A stretch of DNA of 12,865 nucleotides from an uncultured Streptococcus sp. (GTDB lineage: Bacteria; Bacillota; Bacilli; Lactobacillales; Streptococcaceae), in NCBI GenBank assembly GCA_934196125.1, contig CAKPVT010000040.1:1-12865 (forward strand). The letters run 5' to 3'. The position numbers and the translations under genes were made by a program. The notes beneath the pieces were generated by a model, which did no database searches, was not told the origin of the DNA, and worked only from the letters and a program-made list of their open reading frames with translations. This document shows positions 1 through 6,543 of this stretch, in pieces. Each line of letters starts with the position of its first letter. Position 1 is the first letter of the stretch.

Positions 1-34
1 ATATCTCCAATTTATCTTCATAGCTTAGTTTCAT
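1..34 (-). CDS. IS3-family transposase OrfA, N-terminal 11 residues only
   Basis: Reading leftwards from the ATG at 34-32 gives MKLSYEDKLEI and then runs off the window. This is the characteristic start of the helix-turn-helix OrfA of IS861/IS150-like elements of streptococci (family knowledge: MKLSYEDK.. followed by YELRKQG..). OrfA binds the element's ends; in this family OrfAB, made by -1 frameshifting, is the transposase. The leader just upstream has GGGGTG followed by a T run. Only 34 bases are visible, so whether the transposase is intact cannot be judged. Confidence 0.65.
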   Translation of the reverse strand, partial: MKLSYEDKLEI

Positions 35-44
35 CAAAAAACAC

Positions 45-77
45 CCCAATCGTTAGATTTTATGTCTAACTTTTGGG
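45..77 (-). other. Stem-loop in IS left end, possibly also acting as terminator
   Basis: CCCAA (45-49) pairs with TTGGG (73-77) and GTTAGA (52-57) with TCTAAC (65-70), separated by a 2x2 internal loop and a 7-base loop. On the minus strand the stem is followed by GTGTTTTTT. It is part of the inferred IS end, where such hairpins limit read-through transcription and translation into the transposase. It may also end transcripts from the membrane-protein gene upstream. Confidence 0.55.
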
Positions 78-127
78 ATGCGGTATACACATCGGAATGT
101 TCTTTTAATATTTGGTAAAATTATCAT

Positions 128-1846
128 CTAAACACATTCAATCTTTAGCCAAGCGTAGCCTGCTGTTGCTAGCCATGTGAGGGCGTTAGCAATCAGCAAA
201 ACTTTGAACCAGACGCCAATATGGTATGTGATTTTTAATGTGTTTTTTCCGATTTTTTGTGTCACAGTTGGTGTTCCAATTCCTGATAAGGAATAATCGG
301 TACGACTTAGTTTCTTACCATTGAGTGTTAGCTCAGTATCCTTGTATTTGGTGATTGGAATGTTGACCTTACCACTGTTGTCGGCAATCCATGTAAAGAT
401 AAGAGTATTCCCATCTTGTGATTTGTCAAAAGCAGCTGTATGACCAATGACAAACTCTTCATAAAGAGCGTATTTGTTATCCTTGTTTGATTTGTCAGCA
501 GGAAGATAGTCTGGTGTTGATTTCGAGATTAAATTTAACAGTTCATCTAAATCTGAACTGTGAAAACTAGCTCGAACTTCCTCAGACTTTCCCCAAACAA
601 AGGTATGTTTTGTAGTTTTGATAGGGTGTTTAGCAGTATAGTATTCAACAATCTTTTCTTGTTGCAGATGTGTTAGCTGAGCAAGGCTGAAAAGATTAAT
701 CAAAATCGCTCCGGCTGTCACTAGTCTGGACCATTTGATATCAAAATAACGCTCTAAAACTAGCGCTACTGCTAATAATAATAGCACCGTAGCGGGCACA
801 AAAAAGCGAAACGGGAATTGAATTAAATTGACTAAAGAAAGGTTTAATTTATTAACACTATACCAAGGAAAAATGCTACTTGACAGAACGAGAAAGAAGA
901 AAAATGTTCCTGTTGTAACTCGCAAGAGTATATCAAAATGGCGCCAATGTCTGAATGAAAAATACAATTGATACAGCACCAAAAGTAGCAAAGGTAACGG
1001 TGTTATCAGCCATTGAATGCTACGTTGATTCACCGTCATAATATATAATTTTGAATTGATAAATGGTTCAACCAAATTATTATTACGTCCGAGGTCAATA
1101 AGCGCAGCCCAGACATTCGTTGTCAATAAAAGAGCAAGTAAAACAGCTTGTATTCCTTTGATGATAATGGTTTTCTTTTCTTGAAATTTGATAAAACCGT
1201 ACAAATAAAACGGCAAATAAGAAACAATGAGCAAGAAGCAACTTAGCATATGGACTTGCATCATCAAAGCGACAGCAACGGCTAAGCGTAGCACGCCTAC
1301 TTTTTTAGTTTTCACAAAATCAATCGCTGGAATCATGCACCACGGCATAAAAGCAGCTCCCCAACTTGAAAAACCTTGCCTAAATGTCCAATATTGAACA
1401 GAAAAAGTCATCATGTAAAAAATGGCAATGGCTAGAGAAATTTTAGGCTTGACAGCTACTCTGCGTATCAATCGATACATTGAAAAGCCTGCAATCACAC
1501 TCAACAAAAAGCGTGATACCAACTGATACGTGTACCAATTGCGACTGATTAAAACCAGCAAACCTTGAAAATAGGCAAAATAGGGACCGTATAACGCATT
1601 AACAATCCGCCCTGAGCTATAAAAGCCATACAAGGATATAAAATAACTGAAGTTACCAGTCTTAATCTGCATAGCCGTTTCATAGAAACGATTGTAGTGA
1701 AAGAGAAAATCACTACCAACAATAACACCTTTTGATATAATTTGTGGAAGAATCAGTAAAAAAGCAACTAGCATTATCACAAGGCTTGGTAGCCAAAAGC
1801 GCTTTTCTCGTAGATGAGTAAGGCTCTTCTTAAAATTCTTAAACAT
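128..1846 (-). CDS. Polytopic membrane protein, PTPS-related/YfhO-like (GT-C type)
   Basis: A 572-aa integral membrane protein with roughly ten or more hydrophobic segments. The first spans about residues 19-38, followed by an extracytoplasmic stretch with the acidic/histidine motif SDFLFHYNR. Later helices run in clusters to about residue 395, then comes a soluble region of about 150 residues (about 400-545) and a last C-terminal helix. An acidic motif straight after the first helix, many helices and a C-terminal extracytoplasmic domain are typical of GT-C lipid-linked sugar transferases and of the YfhO and 'PTPS-related' membrane families. The exact family and substrate are inference. The start is set by AGGAGATAAGT just before ATG at 1846. 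The gene looks intact, has its own promoter and is followed by an IS element. Confidence 0.85.
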   Translation of the reverse strand: MFKNFKKSLTHLREKRFWLPSLVIMLVAFLLILPQIISKGVIVGSDFLFHYNRFYETAMQIKTGNFSYFISLYGFYSSGRIVNALYGPYFAYFQGLLVLISRNWYTYQLVSRFLLSVIAGFSMYRLIRRVAVKPKISLAIAIFYMMTFSVQYWTFRQGFSSWGAAFMPWCMIPAIDFVKTKKVGVLRLAVAVALMMQVHMLSCFLLIVSYLPFYLYGFIKFQEKKTIIIKGIQAVLLALLLTTNVWAALIDLGRNNNLVEPFINSKLYIMTVNQRSIQWLITPLPLLLLVLYQLYFSFRHWRHFDILLRVTTGTFFFFLVLSSSIFPWYSVNKLNLSLVNLIQFPFRFFVPATVLLLLAVALVLERYFDIKWSRLVTAGAILINLFSLAQLTHLQQEKIVEYYTAKHPIKTTKHTFVWGKSEEVRASFHSSDLDELLNLISKSTPDYLPADKSNKDNKYALYEEFVIGHTAAFDKSQDGNTLIFTWIADNSGKVNIPITKYKDTELTLNGKKLSRTDYSLSGIGTPTVTQKIGKNTLKITYHIGVWFKVLLIANALTWLATAGYAWLKIECV

Positions 1847-1874
1847 ACTTATCTCCTAAAAAAAGTCCTTATCC

Positions 1875-1903
1875 ATCTTAGCACAGTAAAAAAAAGATTA
1901 CAA
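1875..1903 (-). promoter_or_regulatory. Promoter of the 572-aa membrane protein gene
   Basis: On the minus strand, TTGTAA (1903-1898) and TAAGAT (1880-1875) are 17 bases apart, and the -10 is preceded by TGC (extended -10). It lies 29 bases upstream of the ATG at 1846, leaving room for the AGGAG site. Confidence 0.6.
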
Positions 1904-1933
1904 ACAGAAACAGAAAACTTTCATGAAATTTTC

Positions 1934-2113
1934 TTATTTATATTCAAGAGTACCTTTCGTTTCTTGCAAAAATTCTCCCAAAATCGGACAAACAAGTGAT
2001 TTTTCGTCATCTGTTACCCCAGTAAAAACAAATGGATTTTCCAGATTGACTTGTGAATAATCCTCAACTTGGCAAACAGCAAATTCTTCAGTAATCGGTT
2101 TAATGGTTAGCAT
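1934..2113 (-). pseudogene. Decayed ACT-domain protein gene
   Basis: The open frame from ATG 2113 (preceded by GAGGAGGAAGCTGTC, an excellent ribosome binding site) starts MLTIKPITEEFAVCQVEDYS and runs to ..DDEKSLVCP at about residue 38. This is the N-terminal half-domain of the roughly 130-aa bacterial ACT-domain proteins, where SLVC is normally followed by ..VP..T..REDGWRAF. Here it is followed instead by an unrelated tail ending at 1934. In another frame, just before a TGA at 1923-1921, the sequence reads ENFCKKRKVLLNINKKIS. That resembles the usual C-terminal EENFEKALKVL..-type helix and suggests the middle of the gene was deleted out of frame. The start overlaps the last 14 bases of uvrC, so it was translationally coupled. 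N-terminal identity is fairly secure; the C-terminal remnant is inference. Confidence 0.65.
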
Positions 2114-3899
2114 TGACAGCTTCCTCCTCATTTAATTTTTCTTTAATCGCAGTTGCGACATTTCGTGGAATACCACAGTTTACAATATCGTCTATATCAG
2201 CCTTTTGAATATTGGGTAGGCTCTTAAAGTGCTTCATGAGTAATTGCTTGCGCTTTGATCCCAATCCAGCAATGCCATCAAGTTTTGATGAGAATGAATT
2301 TTTACTACGCACTTGACGGTGGAAGGTAATAGCAAAACGGTGCACCTCATCTTGGATACGTTGTAACAAGAAAAATTCTTCGGAATTTCGTGGCAATTCA
2401 ACAACTTCTAAAGGGTCACCAAACAATAATTCGTGCGTTTGGTGTTTATCATTTTTTTGCAGACCAGCAATTGGAATATCAAGACCGAGCTTGTTTTCAA
2501 TAACATCACGCGCCACATTGACCTGACCTTGACCACCATCGATGATAATCAAATCTGGTGGCACTAAGCCATCTTTCATCACGCGGCTATAACGGCGATA
2601 GATGACCTCGCGCATGCTGGCATAATCATCTGGTCCGACAACTGTTTTAATCTTGAATTTTCGATAATCTTTCTTACTTGGTTTTCCATTTACAAAGACC
2701 ACCATAGCAGCGACAGGGCTTGTTCCTTGAATATTTGAGTTATCAAAGGCTTCAATACGAACAGGCTTTGGAATGTTAAGCAATTCGCCGATATTTTCAA
2801 CAGCACCATAAGTTTTCTTAACATCTTTTTCAAGCAAATCAAATTTTTGTTGCAAACTCACACGTGCATTTTTGATAGCTAGGTTAACAAGCTGCTTCTT
2901 CTCGCCACGTTGGGGCTTGATGATTTTCGTATCAACAATCGCCTTGACCAATTCTTCATCAATTTCTTTAGGAATGAAAATTTCTTTGGGAGTAAAGTGC
3001 TTATTGTCACGGTAAAATTGTCCCATGTAAGTCAAAAAATCTTCTTCTGGGTCATTGTAATAAGGAAACATATTAACATCACGTTGAATGAGTTTCCCTT
3101 GGCGAACAAAAAATACTTGCACACACATCCAGCCTTTGTCAACGTAGTAGCCAAAAATATCACGATCCATCATATCTTGGCTCATCACGCGCTGTTTCGT
3201 GCGCAAAGTTGAAATAGCTTGCAGTAAATCGCGATATTCTGCCGCACGTTCAAATTCCATTAAATCTGATGCTTTTTGCATTTTATCTTTAAGTTGGTCA
3301 ACAATTTTATTGTCTTGACCGTTAAGGAAATTTTTCACATCGTGCGCCATATCAACAAAATAATCATGGTCAACATGACAAATTATATGTGCTTTACATT
3401 GCCCTAAGTGGTAATAAAAACAAACTTTATTAGCAGGATTGGTACATTTCTTAAATGGAAAAATGCGGTCTAACAGGCGTTTGATTTCCGTTGCCGCTCC
3501 CGAATCAGGATAGGGGCCAAAATACATGGCACCGTCTTTTTTGATTTGGCGGGTAATCATTAAACGTGGATATTGCTCATTAGTTGTGATTTTGATGAAA
3601 GGATAGGATTTATCATCTTTGAGCTTGATATTGTATTTTGGCATATTTTCTTGAATGAGATTGATTTCAAGAAGCAACGCCTCGGTATTGGAACCTGTGA
3701 CAATATACTCAAAATCCTCTATTTCTGAAACCAAAAGTTCTGTTTTGGTATTATGGCTGCCATGAAAATAGCTACGCACACGATTTTTCAGATTTTTTGC
3801 CTTACCAACATAAATAATCGTGCCATTTTTATCCTTGTGTATATAGCATCCTGGGCTATCTGGCAACAGCTCCAGTTTATGTTTAATCAGTTCATTCAT
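2100..3899 (-). CDS. uvrC: Excinuclease ABC subunit C
   Basis: UvrC is the dual-incision nuclease of UvrABC nucleotide excision repair: it cuts on both sides of a lesion presented by UvrB. The protein is 599 aa, normal for the family. The N-terminal GIY-YIG domain has GCYIHK (about 17-22) and IIYVGKAKNLKNR (about 28-40). A cysteine cluster follows (CTNPANKVC..C...C, about 150-170), then the UVR/UvrB-binding helix pair (MEFERAAEYRDL, about 210). The RNase H-like C-terminal nuclease has EAFDNSN, LIIIDGGQGQVN and DEVHRFAITFHR, holding the Asp-Asp-His catalytic set. It ends in a helix-hairpin-helix region (LDGIAGLGSKRKQLL). The start MNELIKHKL matches streptococcal UvrC. A longer open frame reaching 4052 lacks a ribosome binding site and runs through the gene's own promoter. 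No Shine-Dalgarno precedes the ATG. Confidence 0.97.
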   Translation of the reverse strand: MNELIKHKLELLPDSPGCYIHKDKNGTIIYVGKAKNLKNRVRSYFHGSHNTKTELLVSEIEDFEYIVTGSNTEALLLEINLIQENMPKYNIKLKDDKSYPFIKITTNEQYPRLMITRQIKKDGAMYFGPYPDSGAATEIKRLLDRIFPFKKCTNPANKVCFYYHLGQCKAHIICHVDHDYFVDMAHDVKNFLNGQDNKIVDQLKDKMQKASDLMEFERAAEYRDLLQAISTLRTKQRVMSQDMMDRDIFGYYVDKGWMCVQVFFVRQGKLIQRDVNMFPYYNDPEEDFLTYMGQFYRDNKHFTPKEIFIPKEIDEELVKAIVDTKIIKPQRGEKKQLVNLAIKNARVSLQQKFDLLEKDVKKTYGAVENIGELLNIPKPVRIEAFDNSNIQGTSPVAAMVVFVNGKPSKKDYRKFKIKTVVGPDDYASMREVIYRRYSRVMKDGLVPPDLIIIDGGQGQVNVARDVIENKLGLDIPIAGLQKNDKHQTHELLFGDPLEVVELPRNSEEFFLLQRIQDEVHRFAITFHRQVRSKNSFSSKLDGIAGLGSKRKQLLMKHFKSLPNIQKADIDDIVNCGIPRNVATAIKEKLNEEEAVNANH

Positions 3900-3905
3900 G
3901 TTTAT

Positions 3906-3914
3906 ATTATAACA
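3906..3914 (-). promoter_or_regulatory. Extended -10 promoter of uvrC, placed for a leaderless mRNA
   Basis: TGT-TATAAT on the minus strand (3914 to 3906) is a perfect extended -10 element. Only six bases (ATAAAC) separate TATAAT from the uvrC ATG, so a start about 7 bases downstream would fall on the A of ATG. No good -35 is seen, which is common with extended -10 promoters. Confidence 0.6.
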
Positions 3915-4020
3915 AAATCGTTTTAGCATTGCTGTGGTAAAAGTTCCTCTTATTTTTGGGATTTGGCTTTTTTTGATAATATAAAGGCAAGATTGATTCA
4001 TTGAAAGTAAAGGAGCTATT

Positions 4021-5140
4021 ATGCCAGAACTTCTTGCTAAACGTGTATCCAACTATGAACTTTTCTTTGACTTGGCTTTTGTTTTGGGCATTAGTCAATT
4101 GACCTCATCAATCCATTTAAGCCATGTTGGTGTTCAAGAAATTTTTTCATTTATTATATCTAACATTTATATCTAACATTATTTTGCTGAATCTTTGGAT
4201 GACCGAAGTGTTTTACTACAACAAATACGGTGATTCGAGGCGAATTGATATTTTCTCTGTTATTGCGCTGATGTTTGTTGTTGAAAATCTTGCTTTGACA
4301 TTTGATATGAATATGACGCATCTTTACGCTGGGCATCCGGCCGTCATCATCTTTAATTGGCTTCTCATACTAGCTTATGCCATTATTGCGCTACAATATT
4401 TTCTCAAAGGACGTGTTTTAGGATTTAACAGAGACATAAGATTTAGCATTGTTGCTTGTACCATTTATGGGATTTCTTTGTTGCCTTTTGCATTAGGATT
4501 ATTGGGAGCTAATATTTGGACGGTGTTAATTTACCTCATCCCCAATATTTTTCCACTTCTTACAAGGTGCTATCACGATTCGTCACGCATAATTTTCCGC
4601 ATGCTGTTGAGCGAGCTCAGTTGGTGACAATTTTAACCTTGGGTGAAACTGTCATTGCCATTATCAGTACCTATCCGCTGACAAAATCTCTTTATCAAGG
4701 TGCCCTATCATTTGTTGGAATGTCTTTCATGTTTATTTCTTACATGACACAAATTTTCTTGGCAATAGACTATCATCGTCAAGCAGCAGGTTCATTGCTA
4801 TTCTATGCTCATATTCCGATTTTTATCGGTATTAATATTTTCACCGTTGGGATAGAATTTTTAGCTGATTCACATCATGCTAACCTTGGATTTGCTCTCT
4901 TTCTTTTTGGTTTTCTCAGTTTTTATGCAGGTGTTGTGACAACAACGCATTATAATCAAAGCATTTATCAACTTCATTTGAAAACGTATCTTAAAATCGG
5001 ATTACTTTTGGAAATCGGTGCTTTTATCATGTCCCTTGTTAGACATCATATCCTACTACCTGTCGCTCGTTCTTTGTGCGACAACATGGGCATATAATCG
5101 TTATTATCTGGCAGTTCGTCGAAGAATCGGCATCTTCTAG
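4021..5140 (+). pseudogene. Low temperature requirement A (LtrA) family membrane protein, frameshifted
   Basis: AAAGGAG precedes ATG 4021, and the first 51 codons read as an LtrA-family N-terminus (RVSNYELFFDLAFVLGISQL, ..SSIHLSHVGVQEIFSF). A 13-bp tandem duplication at 4155-4180 shifts the frame and gives TAA at 4174. Reading continues in frame +1 (SNIILLNLWMTEVFYYNKYG..) to about 4557. There one lost T in the TTCTTAC region shifts it again to SYKVLSRF...NFPHAVERAQLVTILTLGETV, a typical LtrA motif. Near 5059 an extra C (or two lost bases) shifts to LSLVLCATTWAYNRYYLAVRR, stopping at 5140. Reassembled it is about 369 aa with many membrane helices, normal for LtrA. Function in the family is poorly known. 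The 3' end joins the aldehyde dehydrogenase remnant. Confidence 0.85.
4155..4180 (+). repeat. 13-bp tandem duplication that breaks the LtrA gene
   Basis: TATATCTAACATT occurs twice head to tail (4155-4167 and 4168-4180). Removing one copy restores the reading ..FIISNIILLNLW.. without interruption. With both copies the frame hits TAA at 4174. Confidence 0.9.
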
Positions 5141-5320
5141 GATAACGAAGGCGTCGTTACCACCAAGTTCCATAGATGATTTTTTCAAATTTGCTCCCGC
5201 TTCTGCCACAATAGAAGCACCAACACGTTCAGAACCAGTCAAGCAACCCCCAACAACACGTGGGTCTGCGATAGCCTTGGAAACTTGGTCATAAAATTTA
5301 ACTACGGTATCCGAGTTCAT
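5125..5320 (-). pseudogene. Internal fragment of an aldehyde/succinate-semialdehyde dehydrogenase
   Basis: The minus-strand frame contains YDQVSKAIADPRVVGGCLTG, SERVGASIVAEAGANLKKSS and MELGGNDAFVILEDAD. This is the central part of an NAD(P)-dependent aldehyde dehydrogenase of the GabD type: the LTGSERVG cofactor-binding stretch and the ELGG motif with the general-base Glu. About 190 N-terminal residues and everything after DAD are missing, including the catalytic Cys (G-Q-x-C) region. The left edge changes abruptly into the end of the LtrA gene at about 5125. The nine codons before YDQ look like leader sequence rather than protein, so a second deletion probably joined the original promoter region to the middle of the gene. 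Gene identity within the aldehyde dehydrogenase family is probable, not certain. Confidence 0.8.
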
Positions 5321-5346
5321 TATAGCACTTAAGGAATCGGTTTCAA
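5319..5346 (-). promoter_or_regulatory. Promoter left upstream of the dehydrogenase fragment
   Basis: On the minus strand TTGAAA (5346-5341) and TATAAT (5324-5319) lie 16 bases apart, a near-consensus sigma-A promoter. The predicted start is about 5312, inside the open frame, so the frame's first ATG (5320) would not be transcribed. This supports the view that the region was once untranslated leader. Confidence 0.6.
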
Positions 5347-5359
5347 GTAAGCGCTATCG
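5346..5359 (-). promoter_or_regulatory. Possible CcpA (cre) site upstream of the dehydrogenase promoter
   Basis: The minus-strand sequence CGATAGCGCTTACT directly abuts the -35 box and matches the cre pattern TGWAARCGYTWWCA at 11 of 14 positions by eye, including the central CG and flanking RCGYTT. Carbohydrate control of such a gene would be plausible. It rests on sequence only, and the gene it served is destroyed. Confidence 0.35.
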
Positions 5360-5417
5360 TTTTTCAAAAAAGAAAAACAATACTTGAACATTCACAAACA
5401 TTGTTTCTACATTTTTA

Positions 5418-6443
5418 TTACCAAATCCCCAGAAGATGCTGCATCCAAAGACTGACACAGGTAATAGCTATCCAACACGTAGCCCCCACTCCAATAGCTT
5501 GTCCACCAGTCTTAATAAGTTTGATAGGATTCGTGTTAATACCAATAGCTCCCATTGCCATGACAATAAAGAATTTTGAGAGTGTCTTAAGATTATCGAA
5601 AATAACTGTATCAATTCCTAAACCACTGACAATTGTCGTGACAATCGAAGCCAATATGAAATAAAGGACAAACATTGGAAAAGCTTTTTTCAATTGGAAA
5701 GTCGTTTGTTTAGCTCTACCATTTTTTGAATCTTGATAGGCTTTATAGAATGACAGCCCTAAAGTAATCGGAATAATGGTCAGTGTGCGCGTTAATTTCA
5801 CAATTGTTGCACCGTCTAAGGTATTTGACCCGTGAACAGCATCCCAAGCTGTCGCTGTCGCCGTAACGGATGACGTATCATTGACAGCTGTTCCCGCAAA
5901 AAGTGCAAAACCTTGCTTAGATAGGTGGAGTAAGTCCCCCAACGTTGGAAAAATTAATGCTGCTAAGATATTGAAGAGAAAGATAACCGAAATACTCTTT
6001 GCTACTTCTTCATCTTTTGCTTTGATAACTGGTGCTGTTGCGGCAATGGCTGAGCCACCACAAATAGATGACCCAACACCAACCAAGATTGCTATATTAC
6101 TATCCAATTTTAGCCATTTTTGCAATAAAAACGCTACAACCAACGAGACTGCAATGGTTGAAATAATAATTGGCAATGATTGTGTCCCAACTTTAAAAAC
6201 TTGTGTTAAGTTTAAACCAAAACCTAATAAAACAACCGCCGCTTGTAAAATATATTTTGATGTAAAAGCAATACCATCAGTGGTTTGGGTGCGATTATTA
6301 TGAAAATTCCCCACAACCATCCCAAGTAAAATTGCAAATACTGGCGCTCCTACAAGTGGAAATAAATGCCCTAAAAACCAGGCTGGCAAAGCCAGAATCA
6401 CACAAAACATAATTCCCAGCAATTTTTTCTCAATTGTCATCAT
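5418..6443 (-). CDS. YeiH family putative sulfate exporter (UPF0324)
   Basis: A 341-aa integral membrane protein with about ten helices. Family signatures are FPLVGAPVFAILLGMVVGN near residues 29-47, GSSICGGSAIAATAPVIKAK followed by EEVAKSISVIFLFN in the middle, and FAGTAVNDTSSVTATA. YeiH/UPF0324 proteins are classed as a putative sulfate/anion exporter family, but the substrate in streptococci is not established. AAAGGAG lies eight bases before the ATG at 6443; a second ATG at 6440 is a less well spaced alternative. Length and ends are normal for the family. It is transcribed away from a LysR-type regulator, the arrangement in which this family is usually found, and that regulator most likely controls it. 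Confidence 0.92.
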   Translation of the reverse strand: MMTIEKKLLGIMFCVILALPAWFLGHLFPLVGAPVFAILLGMVVGNFHNNRTQTTDGIAFTSKYILQAAVVLLGFGLNLTQVFKVGTQSLPIIISTIAVSLVVAFLLQKWLKLDSNIAILVGVGSSICGGSAIAATAPVIKAKDEEVAKSISVIFLFNILAALIFPTLGDLLHLSKQGFALFAGTAVNDTSSVTATATAWDAVHGSNTLDGATIVKLTRTLTIIPITLGLSFYKAYQDSKNGRAKQTTFQLKKAFPMFVLYFILASIVTTIVSGLGIDTVIFDNLKTLSKFFIVMAMGAIGINTNPIKLIKTGGQAIGVGATCWIAITCVSLWMQHLLGIW

Positions 6444-6467
6444 AATAAAAACTCCTTTTCACAAAAT

Positions 6468-6491
6468 ATTATAACTTGGACAAGTTATAAT
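6468..6491. promoter_or_regulatory. 24-bp palindrome, likely LysR operator, over the yeiH-type promoter
   Basis: Arms ATTATAACTTG and CAAGTTATAAT (11 bp each, perfect) flank a GA centre. It contains a T-N11-A core as expected for LysR-type regulators. It overlaps the complete -10 (TATAAT, 6473-6468) and the 17-base spacer of the transporter promoter. Confidence 0.7.
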
Positions 6492-6496
6492 GTAAA
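6468..6496 (-). promoter_or_regulatory. Promoter of the YeiH-family gene
   Basis: Minus strand: -35 TTTACA (6496-6491), 17-base spacer, -10 TATAAT (6473-6468), 24 bases before the ATG at 6443. The -10 and spacer coincide with the palindrome. Confidence 0.65.
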
Positions 6497-6510
6497 ATTA
6501 TGATTTATTA

Positions 6511-6519
6511 TGATATAAT
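6511..6519 (+). promoter_or_regulatory. Extended -10 promoter of the LysR-type regulator
   Basis: TGA-TATAAT lies 24 bases before the ATG at 6544. The -35 region (TGTAAA, 6491-6496) is weak and is the same hexamer that serves as the -35 of the opposite promoter. The two promoters therefore lie back to back, and binding at the palindrome could affect both. Confidence 0.55.
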
Positions 6520-6543
6520 AACAAGAAATAATAGGAGATTATT

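Larger units (their letters stand above)
1..89 (-). mobile_element. End of an IS3-family (IS150-type) insertion sequence, cut by window edge
   Basis: The minus strand from about 89 down to 1 has the layout of the left end of an IS150-group element: a terminus that may begin TGTATACCGCATCCC (89 to 75), a stem-loop, GGGGTG and T-rich leader, then an orfA start codon at 34. IS150-group elements usually carry this CCC..AAAAGTTAGAC..GTCTAAC..GGGGT arrangement just inside the terminus. The outer boundary is a guess, because the other end and any target duplication lie outside the window. It sits about 40 bases downstream of the stop of the membrane-protein gene and does not interrupt it. Confidence 0.65.

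Noticed and set aside
1919..1947. AT-rich imperfect inverted repeat around TTTCATGAAA
   Set aside because: Too AT-rich and without a proper T tail to call a terminator; it overlaps the possible C-terminal remnant of the ACT gene.
2910..3212. 100-aa plus-strand open frame inside uvrC
   Set aside because: Antisense shadow of a conserved coding region with no start signals.
3900..4052. N-terminal extension of uvrC up to the ATG at 4052
   Set aside because: The extension has no ribosome site, runs through the promoter and the upstream region of LtrA, and is absent from known streptococcal UvrC proteins.
5375..5406. Possible terminator after the YeiH-type gene (AAACAAT/ATTGTTT)
   Set aside because: Seven AT-rich pairs with an 18-base loop make a weak stem. 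A T-rich tail exists on the minus strand, but the support is too thin.
5881..6303. 140-aa plus-strand open frame inside the YeiH-type gene
   Set aside because: It is antisense to a well-conserved transporter, with no ribosome site and no recognisable domain; a shadow frame.
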